From Varroa destructor (Eukaryota > Arthropoda > Arachnida > Mesostigmata > Varroidae): 64,000 bases of DNA. A model generated the notes under the pieces. It did not search any database and was not told the origin of the DNA. It saw only the letters and a program-made list of their open reading frames with translations. A program made the translations under genes and the position numbers. The stretch covers positions 26,684,010 to 26,748,009 of the forward strand of contig NW_019211459.1 of NCBI RefSeq assembly GCF_002443255.2, in the 5' to 3' direction. Positions 12,901 through 26,486 of this stretch are shown piece by piece (position 1 is the first letter of the stretch; every line of letters begins with the position of its first letter).

Positions 12901-15900
12901 CTTAACGTCGAAAACCAAAATTACAAAGAAATTAAAACGTATCCTTTGAAATAGGGAAAATACAATGTGGCGCATCGATAATAGACAATCGAAGCTACAA
13001 ACGAAACTTACGACTGACTAAATTTTTGTACAACATAATAATTGGTATACATCTACATACCAATTCCACGATTCGAGCAAAACCAAAATCATAGATGGAC
13101 GCGTGCATCAGTACTGGGTGAAGCATCTCGTCGGAGCGCCAACGTTTGAAATTTGCGCGCCCCTTCTCCACCGATAGACACCATGCGCGCATAAACATTG
13201 CACTGACGGTTGGTTATCCGCAACGAACACCAACAATCTAGCACCGATTTATCTTATTTATGCAATGAAGTGTTTGTTTAATCGTAGAAATGTTGCTTAT
13301 ATTCTCAGGACACTTGTCTGTCATGGCTACTGTAATAGCCCTCAGATAATTATGGTCATTTTATACAACGGTACATTGAAATATATTAAATAATAATTCC
13401 CGGTAAAAGAAAGGTAGGTTTTAATAAATGCAATTAGATTAGAATAAAAAGGCACTTCAATTTGTCTAATGTATGTCCATCAGTTTCACACTGGTGAACA
13501 AATCGAAAGAAGCCTTACACTAAAGACGGTAGGCAATGCACTTCAATATACAGAAGCCCCAAACCATTCAGAGTCAGGATCGCTTAATCGGTGACATACC
13601 GTTTAGTACTTCACATCGGGGCTAATACTCCGCGACGTAAGTTTGCTCCTCGCAAGTTCCGGCGGGGAATTGAAGCGGACCTAGCTATGTCGTGGATCCC
13701 CGTAGTAAGACTTCATTCAAATATAAATAGAGGGATGCTTCAACATATAAGAAGTTGAAGAAGAAAGCGCAATAAGCTCACTGGTCGAAGAACTAGCAGT
13801 TTATGCTCAAAAACCATGAAATTTGTTATTGTAATGTAACAAGGTCCTACCAACGGTTTGCAGGTACAAGTATGTACAGTATTAAAATAACTATAGAATT
13901 TAGTACAACATCTAGGTCTAAAAAAAGCTGTCTGCTCGCAAGGTACACTATTTCATTGGGACGCATTATTGAGCTGACATAGTGGAGGGTCTAGAGTGAA
14001 GTACTGGCTCGTCTGAGATCTCGCAACGAGTTTGTGAAGAATCGCTTCTTTCCATTGTAAAACAAACATGGGGAAAGCGTGTTGATTACGAAATGTTTAA
14101 TTTTAACAAGATAACTTACGATTTCCATAATAACATTTTGAAAGAAAACACCGGCGTGAGTCGACACTCAGTCTTCACATGAATCGTCAGTTTAGAGTAA
14201 ACGTTCGTAAAAAAATAATGTGCTAATGGCAAGCCCGCAGAAGCCACATGATGGTCAAACGGATGCATGACATAACTGGTCATATATTTCATTAATGCTG
14301 ATGGTTGTCTGCATATACATTGAGCTGCACACGTGTTTTCCATTGACAGCAAATGCTCTATCCAATGCTGTCATATGAAGCATTGCTTTAAGCTTGCCTA
14401 GACATTGTTACGAGATTACAAAATGTAGAATGCAGACGTTACAATAGATTAAATCGAGGACACCCTTACATTGTTACCTGCTTTTCTTTGACTTCTACTG
14501 TCACACATAACATGGCGATTGTCTAGCTTTCATTTGTATCCAAGGTTCCAATGTCTTTAGAACCTTACTACAATATAACCGTTTTAAGAACGACGAGAGC
14601 AAACTGAAGTCTCGAACTGTAATCTTTCCGTAATGGTTTCGAGATAGCAAAAATCCTAAAGCTATTAATATATTACGAAAGTATAAGGTTCAGGACACTC
14701 CTTTGACCGATGTTTTCTCTACACCAATTAGTATCATCAATAACAGGTTTCTTCTGTAAGTTGGATATAATAGGCGCATCGAACTATTTCTACTGAGAAT
14801 ATTACGTGACGAAGCAATGGCCATTTATAAAAGGCAAACATGCCTTGTACAGCATGGCAAGCTCTGGGGAAGAGATCGAAAAAACACATTTATCGATCAT
14901 GATCTAGAGGTTTATGTGTCGAAGATCTATGTGAAGGTTGTGCTAAAAATGGCAATCGAACCTACTATCCTGAAGGCCAGAAGGAAGCTACTCCTTACAT
15001 AATCGACGTCTAATTACACTTACATACAGGCAAGCAGATTGCTTGTACGTAAACCAAGCACCTCTTTGATCTCAAAGAATATCTAAATCTCGCGTGAGTC
15101 GCGCGGAAAGGGATAGCTTTTTCCAGAAACAACAATACGAAGACAAAGTGCTCAAACATTGACTGAGCCCTTCGCAAGTCAAGTGCCAATAGAAAAGTTA
15201 TTGAATAGTAAAAATAAGTATAAGTACGAATATCTTCGAATTATTCTACGAATAAATAGTTATTATCGTTTAGCCTTTTGAGGCATATATTATATCGACA
15301 TGTATCGTACGAATATTTGGACGAAGCGATACGAAAAACGGTCACCCAAACGTAATCTGTTGTCAACCGATTATATGGAGTTGGCGCCAGATTTAAAAAG
15401 CGTTCGCATACATACGAGGCACGCTCATGCTTGCCGTGAATCTATGAACAAATTATCAACTTACATTCGTCTCAACCTCACAGCGCTTTTGTAGACAATG
15501 AGCACCTGTATAAAGTACGCACTATAAGCACAAAGCCGGTCTCCCGAGAGAACGTAAAACATTTAACAGAGTTTATATCTTCGCTCATATAACTTCTGCT
15601 GGAATACCCAAAAAGCCCTCTTCTATGCATCGATTAAATTATTATTATTATTAGTTAACTTCGCCTCTTGCGACATGAAACCTATAAATTAATTTCCATG
15701 ATCGGACAGAAAGTGGTTACTTCGACGAAACGTATGCCCCAATAAGCCCATAGTTGAGTCATATTTGATAATGAAATAAATGAGAAGTTGATTTAAAAAA
15801 TGTAGAAGTTCTAAAGTAATCTAATTTAAGTTTTTTTTGCAAAATGTTCTACTTCGTTCAAGGGCTATATTCATGACAGACGCGAACGAAATACATAACA

Positions 15901-17910
15901 CAGTATAATTTTCAGGTGGCCAATTCGGCGACCTTCGTAGAAAACATATGCGCTAGCTTTAAGAGGACAATGTCGAGAGTGAACACTTGCTCCTTGTATA
16001 GGTTTAACGTATGCGTTTAGGCCGTTTTGCATTATGGCTATTGTAGCGTAACCCTAGGATATGTACATGAAACGCCCCGTCTTTCTTCGTAATATGTTAC
16101 TTTGGCCTGTTTTAGAAATATATGTTTCTCTGTTTCCGGTATTCCAGCATATTATTAGACACACAACTTTCTGATAGAGTGTATTCTTCCGATGTGTTCT
16201 TATATAGGACTGTATTGATATGCTTTCGGTAGAAATACGCAGAATTAATAACAAATCTTTTATGTACAGCTTAAACTATACGAGAGTTCTGGTCTTCGGT
16301 TAACTGTGCACTAATTTCTGAATATAATAACTTTTAAATGTTGGCACCTGTTGCCGCTACTTCGTAAGTATTGTATTACCTAATTTACCCGGTACACGAG
16401 AGCGGCAAAGTGGTGGGCGAGCTTCCGGCCATTTCTATAAGTACAATGCCTTCCCTCAATGGTAACGCGGCAACAAGGAGTAAACACATACTCTCGACGT
16501 ACGCGTACAACGAACCAAGTGTTTGTGCCTAGAGTATTTTGGAATTGACTCGTGACTACTATGCGATTTCCGAGTAACCGAGTCTCAACCCTTTTCTGAC
16601 ATGCTTTGCTATCGCTGTAAAGCACTGCATCACAGATGTTTTGATGTTAGTTCGGCCGATTGAAGACCTAGAAATAGTAGATAAAACAGAAGAATTATGA
16701 TCTTCGTTGTCTTTTATATTGTCCTGATCGTTAGTGCTTCAATTCGGATTCGAACTATCGAATAAACACTCTACCACGCTGCGTCACCACGATGATATAG
16801 ATTACGATACCTATCACGTATACATATTCTCTCACGTTCTTTTAAGACAGCCTTGGAAGCAAGTATGGCTTAATATTGTAAGGTGCGATCTGCATAAACA
16901 AAGGGAACTGTGCTCGTATGTATTCAAGACTACCTGATACAATATGCCGTTACATCAAAATGGAACTTAAACTACCCTTACATACCGGTGATAAGTAGCT
17001 TTTAAATAACGTTAAGAATTCAGTGCTAACGGCACCCCTTGACGACGCTATTGCAATAACAAATAAAGTCTTTATGGATTCGCTATGCTAGAGAGTCGAG
17101 AGAACAACAATACTTAGAAAAATACGAAAACATTGTGCCATTGTGCATTGCATACAAACTAGGGTGAGCCATTTCGTCACAATGCTAGACTACGTACGTC
17201 TTTGGTTATCCGGCAAGAATTAGGAGAACTTGCAGGAGAATGCATCCGTCGTATAGTAAGATCCTACAGCATCAGATGATTATTGTCTGTAGAAGTTTCT
17301 TGATCGTGTTCATATACAATAGAGGGATGCAAAAATAATTTGGCACTGTTTTTCCCTCTACCAATCATAAACGTTCTGCAGTGATGGGGTTATGGTGTCA
17401 CCAGAAGAAGTGTGCAAAATAGTTGATCAAAACAGGGCATATTTATTTTAGCGGTGTGATTCTTTTAAAACATAGAAAATATCTGGCTATATTTTGTCTT
17501 TAAAATGGCCAATAGCTTTTCGACAGTCGAATATTTGCTTTATCAAGTGTTTGTTTGTCCAAAGCAGAAGGATCGATCCCTCCACTCTGAAGATCATTCC
17601 ACTGGTCCGAAGCAGTTTTGCTAAAACATTTTCCCTCATACGGCGCCTTGCCGTCCCAACTAGAGAAGGTCCAATGGTGCGCGAAACGCGCGAGTGATTT
17701 TTGAGTGAGATTCAGCCTTCCAAATTAAACCATAATTTGCGTTATAGGCACAAGGATATTATTAGCTTTGTTCACGTTATGATTTAAATTTGGTACTGGA
17801 TGATGGAAAAACAAGAGAGCTGATTCATTCTCCTTTTCATTACTATCGGACTATCGTATTTGTGCGTAATAAAACATTTCTAATAGTAACAATGTTCCAT
17901 TTGTTATACG

Positions 17911-17913
<3 letters not shown>

Positions 17914-17957
<44 letters not shown>
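17914..17957. repeat. (TA)n microsatellite
   Basis: About 21 uninterrupted TA units. Confidence 0.95.
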
Positions 17958-17958
<1 letters not shown>

Positions 17959-19224
17959 AATTATACGCAGTTATCGTAATTCGAAGCACTCTCTATATTT
18001 ATCTAGTTTATATAGCATTAATTGTCAATAGGCCTCGCTAAAGGCAAGTGAGATGCCAAAGTTATCTAGCCGGGTATAAGTTCTCTAAGTATGTTGCTGC
18101 TATCTTAAACGTAATCGTACCCGGTTTATGAAGCTGCGAGGCTGTGTGAGATGATCAGAAGTTAACCATTCAGTTACTTACGTTTGTGTTATGTACGCGC
18201 ATTTTTAGCAAGCATTTAGCGATCAGATCTGTAGGGACTAACCAGGTAGCACGTATTTGTAACTGGGCCGAAGTTAAATCATATAGAGATTGACACTCAG
18301 ACGAAATTTTTCATCTGTACTTTGACAATATACAACTTTACAAGCCACCTATATTTCATTTTCAAGGCATTGTATTGTCGTCTTTGATGCTTTTTGTCAT
18401 CGTGTAATATCATGATGCTTGAGTGGATAAACGGCACAGATTATAAAATTTTTTATTGAATTAAAAGTCCGTGTGATTTTTTTCCTTTTTTTTAGTGTTA
18501 TTCTACTCTGCGTGGCTTCTGTCTGTATATCTCATTTCAAACAGCTAGCTTGCTTTGGGATTATCTTGGCTTATGGATACGCACCATACGTGACCAAGTG
18601 TCGTTCGCTTTCTTTGTTATTTCACGCGATGTCACGAAACGGCTGCCTTATGAAGAAACATGCCATCCAAAATAAGATAGGATAGCTTAAATTCCCTTCT
18701 ATTCACTAGGAACCTGAAGTGATATTTACGTTATTGCTTTTTACATCATACAGTAACTCCCTTCTCTTTCAATATCTTATTTCTCGAAACGTCTGCTAAG
18801 TAATTTTGTTTTTACTATGCTTCTGTTTGTCTTTGCTTTGGGAAAAGGCGTATTCATAGGAATGGTATCGGAACCGTTCTTTTTTCTTATTTCGAACAAA
18901 ACATACACTCCAAGATACACTAAAAACATTCATGCAAATCTTTTTTAGCTTACCGTCGATCCTCCTTTGCTTCTAAAATGTACCCTCGGAAGGAGCTAGC
19001 TATATTCCTTCAATGACCTGCCAAAAAGGATTTTGTTAAAAAAAAGGGCTTCGATGAGTGCCTCTTGTCGGCTTTAAATTGAAAAGGAGCTCTACTATTT
19101 GTAACTATGGGCCAATAGCGTGTACTTCGTTCTGTGGCAAGACTGCGTTTTCTGATCTATCATGAAGTTACTTTTTACGGGTGCAATTGATGACATAGAT
19201 CATCCGTTTGCGAACTATAGGATA

Positions 19225-19292
19225 TTCGTATGAATTCGGAACGCTAAGTAATTGTACCGGTACATCATCTAACCATTGAGCTACCGAGACGC
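19225..19292 (-). repeat. decayed tRNA-like sequence or SINE head
   Basis: On the minus strand 19283-19273 reads TAGCTCAATGG, an exact RNA polymerase III A-box and tRNA D-arm. It is preceded by seven bases in the acceptor-arm position (GTCTCGG). About 30 bases further on comes a one-insertion B-box-like stretch (GTTCCGAATTC), the normal distance in a tRNA. The anticodon stem and the acceptor 3' strand do not pair, so it is not a working tRNA. Confidence 0.35.
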
Positions 19293-21963
19293 GTTTTATT
19301 TTAATGGTATGTTGCAGGGATAATCTCTATTTATTATACATAGTGTTAAGAAACAATTGAAGGTGAGCCCTATCAGTGAAAACACATGATTTGACGCCAC
19401 AGCATACCTGCCTGTTGACGATTAAATGACGATCGGATACTTTTCGATTTATCTTTATGAGACCGCTAGTGAAGACCGCAGTATTATGGACAGGTAAGAA
19501 TACAGAGTATATTTAGATCAATGCCAAATACACAAACTGAGCCCATTGTTTTTCTATTTTCGTAGCCAGAAAATTGATAGAAATGAAAATGAAGATACCG
19601 AAAGCCTAAGGCGGCTCTTGGACTTTATAAAGGTATGCTATGAGGTTCGAAAATATAGAAACTCGTGAAAATAATCTTGTCGTAGCTATCGAATGATCGT
19701 AGCATATGAGAAGAGAAAAGAACGAAATTAACAGGCTAGCAGTGGACGCGGCAGTGTCAAGTACATCCTTTAGGTAGAACGTTTGATAATGAGAGAGGTG
19801 TCTGATAGAAACGCGACTATTAGCTCAACCCAGACCCGAATCCATAGATACTCTTTAATAAAAGGTTATTTAGAGTAACAAAAACGAACGAGCCAGAACG
19901 AGTTCCTCGATTGAGTAGATAACCACTGTATTTCAGTGTATATATATATATATGTATATATATGGATCTTCTAATTCATTACCTTTAAGTTCTTCAAATC
20001 ACCATATGACCCATGACCCTTTAGAACGTTCAACAGAGAAATTTGCAACTAATATTAACTTCATATAAGAAAAGAGCCTTCTCCTTAGGACTGCAACTTA
20101 GCTAAAAGTTTCACCGTAAAACAACAATGCTATGTCATAGGACAGAACATACCTGTGGAACCGCCTCGAAGTTATACAACGTCTATCGGATTCCCCAGAT
20201 CTGATGATCAACGGCTGCTTTATGTACACACATCCTAAAAGCATATCCACTTAAAATCCTCTTCTACCAATAGTAGAATCAGATTTACTCTAAGTAAAAT
20301 TTTTAAGTTGATATTTATTGTAATGGTTTGCATATATTAATATCATTTGGGCCAACTGAACACACTTAAAATTTATCTTGAATGAACGTAACTTTAAATT
20401 ATCTTATTTTTCTTTCGCGCAATCTGCGGTCACGATTTTTTTGTTTTCTTATTTGTTTCAACGGCAAAGCTATTTGCTTCCTGGTAAAGTAAGGTTCCTT
20501 TTGATTCTACTTCTTTTAATAGTTGACATACATAAAAATGCAGTGGTAAAAATCGCAGAGGGCTTCGGTGCTTGACATATGTGGTAGGACAATAACGCCA
20601 TTCATGTGCACCGTCCAGCCACATCTACCTAAAAACAGCCAAGCTTGTCTACTCATTGACCCCTTTCATACAGACTGGGCATTGTCATCTAGCTACCTTT
20701 TTCAGTCAAAACGTATTCTGTTATTCTGTTACCTTGTTGTACTGCCCTCGTCACCCATTGCGATTCCCCCATCATAGATGCCCCGGTAAATTCACTACTC
20801 TGCCCCAGCTGTTCGATTGCTCTATTGTGATCTCTCGTTACTCCATTATAGGTGTTCATCTGTCTGCTCACTGATGTAAGCTATGCAGTCGCATAGTTTT
20901 AGCAATTCCGCTAGCTTACCTTGTTCAGTAACTATAGCTTATATACTCCGCCATTGTGTTCTGGCCTGCTTGCAGCAGTCATCCGCAGAAATTATTTTGT
21001 ACTTCCACTGCAATAAAACCGTTACTGTTCTATCATTGACCGATTACTTCTTGCAGGTACTATGGTACCTCAAGATGAAGCTAACTTAATCTTTCAAAAT
21101 GTGTAAAATGCTCTAATGTTAACAAATAACCAACCAATAGAACTTTTAAAACAATCTCAATTATTTACTTACGAAACTGCTATGTTCAACTTAACAATAA
21201 CAATGAGTATTCAAGCCGAAAAACTTCGCATACATGCTGTTTCTATTATGTAAAATATATACAGTTAGGAAAATTATATCTATCTTAGATCTACGTGGTT
21301 TAATATAACAAGCAGGTTCACTGCAAGATGTTAAAGCCCTACGTTACAAGTACTTGTGCTCCATTTTTCTAGTTAGCATTACCTTTAACATTACAGTGGT
21401 TTCGACGTCTTCGATTATTTTCTGTCGTGTGGTCTTCAACTTCAAATATTCTTTAGAAGCCAAGAATAAAGGATATCGGCATTTTTTTTTTGGACATTTT
21501 GCATGCAATTTACTCATTGTCATCTGGTCGCTGTACTGTGTACGAAGCACCGCCGCTAAATAGTATACCAACCTCGACAATCGGATTCTTTTGGTAGCAT
21601 ATCCTATGCAATATTGATGGTCGCTTTGTATTGAACTGCGGAAGCTATCGGGTGCGAATCATCGACCTTGTAGCTACCCAGCCCTCATATGAATCTTTGT
21701 ATCATCCTTTTTTCCTTGCGAATATACTGTCTCGTAAGGAGAGCGTCCGTAAGATTCGGACACACGTTTTATGAAAACCTGCCTTATAATATTACAAGCC
21801 TTGATACCGTCTCAGCCATTATCGGCCCACCTCCTACACCGATCGGTTAGCACATTATTACCTATTACGCGTTGGTAGCCATAACTAAGTCGTGCGCCGT
21901 CTGTTTTTATTTTAACTATTACTTGCCAAAGTTATTCCTCCTTAGGTTCATAAACCATTTGCG

Positions 21964-21987
21964 TCTCCATGGAAATGTCCATGGAGA
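21964..21987. repeat. short perfect hairpin, 10-bp arms
   Basis: TCTCCATGGA, a 4-base spacer (AATG), then TCCATGGAGA. It has no neighbouring gene and no T-run, so a terminator role is not suggested. Confidence 0.8.
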
Positions 21988-24630
21988 ATGGAACGAAGAA
22001 ACATTCTGCTTTGCATATATGCGAGTATAGATATATTCGACAAAGGCATGTTCCCAATTGAAGCTCTTTTACTTAATTCGAATTGATACTTAATTTACAA
22101 TAGCCAACACTATTTTTACCTTAACGTTCGAAGAGGTACGACAACGATACTTACGGGTACAAAATACTCATACAACCTCGGTTCGACACCATCTAAATGG
22201 AGTATTTTAATGTTCGCGAACCCAATTGATAGAAATACTACGTTTGCTGGCTTTCTTGTATCACTTCAAAGAAGTAGCAGTAACTACGTTTGCCTCACAA
22301 CGGTCACACTAACTTTTGTATGTTGTTGGATTAACAACATTCATGACGGTGGCGCTTTAGAGGATAACGACCATCCGCCGCGAGTCATCACTCATAAATC
22401 ATGATGCAATTAAATCTTTAATAGTAACTGTGTGTAAAAAAAATAGATAGCATTGGTAATGACTATTAAATGATGCTGCGAGCGTGAAACGCATGCATAA
22501 AATCCACTCAATACCGATAGCAACTTGTGAAAACAAAACATATTGAAATATTAGCGTACGGGAGCTACTTAGAAGTGAGCTCTCTAAACGTGATCAAGAA
22601 AATAGACAACAAAGCTGTCCTTAGGATAATCTCGGCAGAGGGCGTTGTGCATCATTGGCCTCGCCCTGGGTAGAGCTAATTGTGTGACGTAACGCTTTGC
22701 GCAATACCATTTTCAGTCGTTGCAATGGGAGTCTGACAGGCATGATGAAGTCTGCGAACCTCGTGTCGAGTCACCGGTCGAGGCATACTGACTTTCTTTC
22801 CCCTGTTTCTCCAAATGTAATTGATTACAACACTGACACTATAGAAATCTCCATTCTTCTATTCTCGGATGCACTATCTCTAGAGCTCTATTTACGTTTT
22901 CCATCGCCTAAGCTCTTCGAAGATGTTTTGCACGAGTGGATATTTAGTCAAAACTCATAGGTTCCGGTTGCGTTGAAGATAGGCTTTAGACGGTCGAGCT
23001 CGCGTAGCTTATCCTTCGTGATGTGTTCCTCAAGGACAACCCATACCAGCATCATTTCCAACGAAAGAAAGTCTTCATAGATCCTTGGTCGCTGCGATTG
23101 GCCGAGCTTATATTACTCGTGTATTGTAGATTAATGGTATGCGTGATGGTGGTTCTGGTTACTGATTTTGGGTTCAATTTGAATGTGCCTTCAAAGATCT
23201 ACGCCTCGGATATAAAACTCAGAGCATTCATTATTGATCCCTGATTTCTAGTAAGAGCAGAAGCGGGCTTAGATTATTGTTTTCGTCATACCCTTGCTCT
23301 AGAAAGCGGAACTTAGCAGCCTCATTATTCTCAATGGCTTCATTCACCTAGAAAATGTCACCAAAAAGAAGATTTTAAGTCACGACATAGCGGGTCAGCT
23401 TAAAAAGCGTAGTATTACCAGCAAATAACATTGTCTAGACAATATTTGACCGCGGTTAGCTTAAAGTGTACCTTCAAATGTTTTCTATCATTTGCACTTG
23501 CTAGCCCAACCAGGCCTAATCTTTAGAACCTGCAATTATTTCCGTAAGGCGGCCTACCCAAAAGATCTTTCGCGTCACTTTTAATATTTAATACTATTAG
23601 TTCGCTTCGGCTGTAGGCTTCTCTATTCGATTCAATCTTATAAAAATAATTAAAGTTGATCTGCTCTCTTTATTTAATTTTACTTATGCCATCACTAACC
23701 GGTAATACACCTTCTAGACTTACAACAAATGCATGGCTTTGTTGGCAAAAAAAATGGCACTATTTATTCATGGCTGAGTTCTCTCCTTAGTAATCTTAAG
23801 GAAGCCTCAGCTCACACTTAATCTGTCATTGACCAATTTCATCTGTAGATGTTGTATGCCCAACCTGACGTGCACCGCACGACAACACAGTCTCGTTGCG
23901 CAGAACTTACAATTCTTGCGGAACTTACTTAGGAAAATACAATTCAACACAGATTTTCGTATTGCCTTCGACACCGTACAGCTGAATAGGTTATGTATGG
24001 TATACATATGATGGGGCAAAACCTACTAATTTCCAGTTTGTGTTTTTGGCTTAGCGGCATGAAAAGGCAGCGCATAAGACCGGTACAAAAGAGCCTATAT
24101 GGCACTATCATTGCTCTTCATTTTAAACGTGCTTCTTCTACACAATTAAGCTTTCAGCCTCACCGTACTTACGAATTCAACCATCTTTTTCTTTTTTCTT
24201 TATAATGTAATACTTATTTGTGATATTACTTCGTTTCCTACTCGTTACCCACATTAGCTTAACCAGGATGCAGCTACCGGTCAACTTCTAGTGAAAAAAT
24301 CTTCCGCTTCTCAATTCAACTTGCGTAAGGCACGTCTATTTGGAAATGCTTTTTATGCTAATGAACGCATTACTCTCCTATAAACACATGGTTGCACTGT
24401 GCGGTTTTGCGTACCAAGGCAAGCAACTTCGACCACGAACTTGTCAAACGCGTGATAAGGCAGGCCACCAGTGTAGCTAGCAGAAAACCACAACAGCTAG
24501 AGACCAATAAAAATTTCCAGTATCGAAATGTGTGGTTTGCTACAAGCCTTATTGGGCTTAAGAGACGAACGAGTGTTCATTGTATCGTCCGTCCTTTTAG
24601 CTGCTTTAATTCTGTTGCAATTGAACTAAA

Positions 24631-25230
24631 ATGTATGCCATCGTATTAATCAATATGCAGTACAACTCCATTAAAAATAACAGCGGAAAGTTAGCGATTG
24701 ACCAACAGAGCGTAGAGATGTTAGCAGCATCCTTTGAGCAAGACGCACTCGACAGGGGCACGAAAACAAAAATGATAATGCTTCTACAATTGCAAAGTGT
24801 CATGATGTCCATAAAAGACATCATCCTTTGGTTGCGTTGGTTCGAGATCACTTATGAAACGGCCATATCTAGTGCATTCCCTTCAACTGTGACAATGGCG
24901 CGCGATGACACCGTGTGCTTCCGGAGAAGCTCAGGTGTGAATGCCGCAAAACGGATCGAACGTTTTTTAGAAACTTGCGGCCAACATAGCATCGCCCTTT
25001 ATAATGTAATCGTGAAATCAATTACGAACAGAGACTGGCCGCCTTGGCACCCAGCAAACCGTCCCCCTAAAAGTCAACGTATCTCTACCAAAAGCGATTC
25101 ATGCCCGCGCTGCTGTGGCCATGACCGCATTAACCCACATAGTGGCAAACGGGCTGGGTTGTTTCTTGCCTCAGGCAGTATGCTTACCTTTGTATCGCTT
25201 TTGGAACGCTTTTGCTTTTGGTTCACATGA
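24631..25230 (+). CDS. orphan 199-codon open frame, function unknown
   Basis: Starts at an ATG and runs 199 codons, the longest open frame in the 20 kb around it and unlikely by chance in DNA this AT-rich. The predicted protein has an amphipathic N-terminal half (for example DQQSVEMLAASFEQDALDRG), a Lys/Arg-rich middle with Pro/Trp (DWPPWHPANRPPK) and a late Cys pair (CPRCCGH). I recognise no domain. A second frame (25115-25444) overlaps its 3' end, so a frameshifted relic of a longer gene is possible. No splice sites clearly tie it to its neighbours. Confidence 0.25.
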   Translation: MYAIVLINMQYNSIKNNSGKLAIDQQSVEMLAASFEQDALDRGTKTKMIMLLQLQSVMMSIKDIILWLRWFEITYETAISSAFPSTVTMARDDTVCFRRSSGVNAAKRIERFLETCGQHSIALYNVIVKSITNRDWPPWHPANRPPKSQRISTKSDSCPRCCGHDRINPHSGKRAGLFLASGSMLTFVSLLERFCFWFT

Positions 25231-25653
25231 GTTCATCACCACACGTCACCGACTCTCTATTGCCAGCTGCTATAATAATCGGATTAGAATGAACATATCG
25301 AGTTATATGTACAATTTTGGTCAATTATACAATTATACTCATCGGTGTAGACAAATTGCACAAAATTTTGTACAGCCGGACTCCGCATTTGGTGCCCGCA
25401 TCCCTTTCTGTAAATGTCCAGTGGCTGCGAAGATCTGGGCGTAGTAGGCTTGGGGATACAGAAAGAAAGTCAACGAGGATTTGAAGTGATCGTGACGAAA
25501 TGTTTGCCGATATCAGCGTTAGCTGACAATCTGAACGCAGCATCATGTCGTTAACTTACCAGCCGGCGTGCTGCGCTCCATGACTTGAACACCTTCCTTT
25601 TTTCATTTTTATTTCGTCAGCTCATTACGTAAGTGAGAGGTAGTACAAAATAG

Positions 25654-26486
25654 TCTATCGTCTTCGGCCCAACGTCGCTCAGTGCAAAGCACTTCGTAGA
25701 TCTGAACTTCAACCCCGATGAAGCACAAAACTTCCTGCAGGGAGTAGCTCTACTGATGCAGCTCACATGTGTCAGTGTGGACGTCTGTGTACCGTTTCAT
25801 ATGAGAGCAAGAGTATATACTGGAAAGGATTATATAGCTCATCTTGAGCTCATGCTTGCTATGTTTCTATCATTGTACCAAGTGGTAGATATTTCATTGC
25901 TGATAATCCCCGCCAGTTCCCCAGTTTCCCTGCAGATGTGAAACTTCTGTTTGCCTAGATACACAATTCGATTCTCCGCAAGTTACCGGCGTCCAAGAGC
26001 TACTTGGCATGATGGTTTTCCCGAACGTGTTGTAGCCATGGCAAAGACGAAGCTGTTTAAAACATTGCTCATAAGCCTTGTTGCTCGTGGAGAGTTTTAT
26101 GTCATCGTTCTCGAACTCGCGAATATAGTCAGTAATGATCACTTAGCGTACATCTTTGGAGATTTCGACAGGTTACAAGCCATATCGCCTTCTAGCTGGT
26201 GGGTCTGTGGGTTCCGCGCATTAAGTGGTGGTACCCTATGATAGCCTAGGACCAAATGACGCTGTGGTACCCTATTCGACATTCATTCAAATTTGATTGG
26301 CGCTGTTGCTACAAATCATTTCAGGAGCTAGCGAACATGAATGGAAAAGATGCATATCTAGTACATGCTGTATGCATGTACAATGTTAGCTTTTCAAACA
26401 GGTACAGAGCTTGTCATGCTGCCGATCTTCTGTATCTGCAGAAGCTCCATAAAAGAGTGTGTAGCCTAGTAGTTCAAATGAGATGA
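25654..26486 (+). pseudogene. cluster of hydrophobic open frames, possible exons or gene relic
   Basis: A frame is open from 25654, just after a TAG in acceptor context, to 25941 (95 codons). It begins SIVFGPTSLSAKHFVDLNF and ends with a hydrophobic stretch (MLAMFLSLYQVVDISLLIIP). A good acceptor (TTCTGTTTGCCTAG, up to about 25956) precedes another open frame that ends at 26241, and a third lies at 26256-26486. Together with the 24631-25230 frame they could be exons or broken pieces of one membrane protein gene. I see no diagnostic motif, and chance cannot be excluded. Confidence 0.15.

Larger units (their letters stand above)
9921..24630. other. 14.7 kb intergenic spacer without recognised genes
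   Basis: No open frame in this stretch has a recognisable domain, and most are 60-90 codons, as expected by chance. It holds TA microsatellites (17914-17957 and about 19941-19963), a decayed tRNA-like segment (about 19225-19292) and a short hairpin (21964-21987). Some frames at 20.4-24.2 kb are rich in hydrophobic residues, which follows from T-rich DNA, and none extends into a convincing membrane protein. Confidence 0.55.

Noticed and set aside
16734..16805. Minus strand shows GTGGTAGAG and GTTCGAATCC, a D-arm and T-arm look-alike
   Set aside because: Only about 13 bases separate them, too few for an anticodon arm, and no acceptor stem is present.
22140..22192. GGTTCGACACC fits the B-box consensus and suggested a tRNA
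   Set aside because: No A-box or paired arms are found at the right distance; a single 11-base match is expected by chance.
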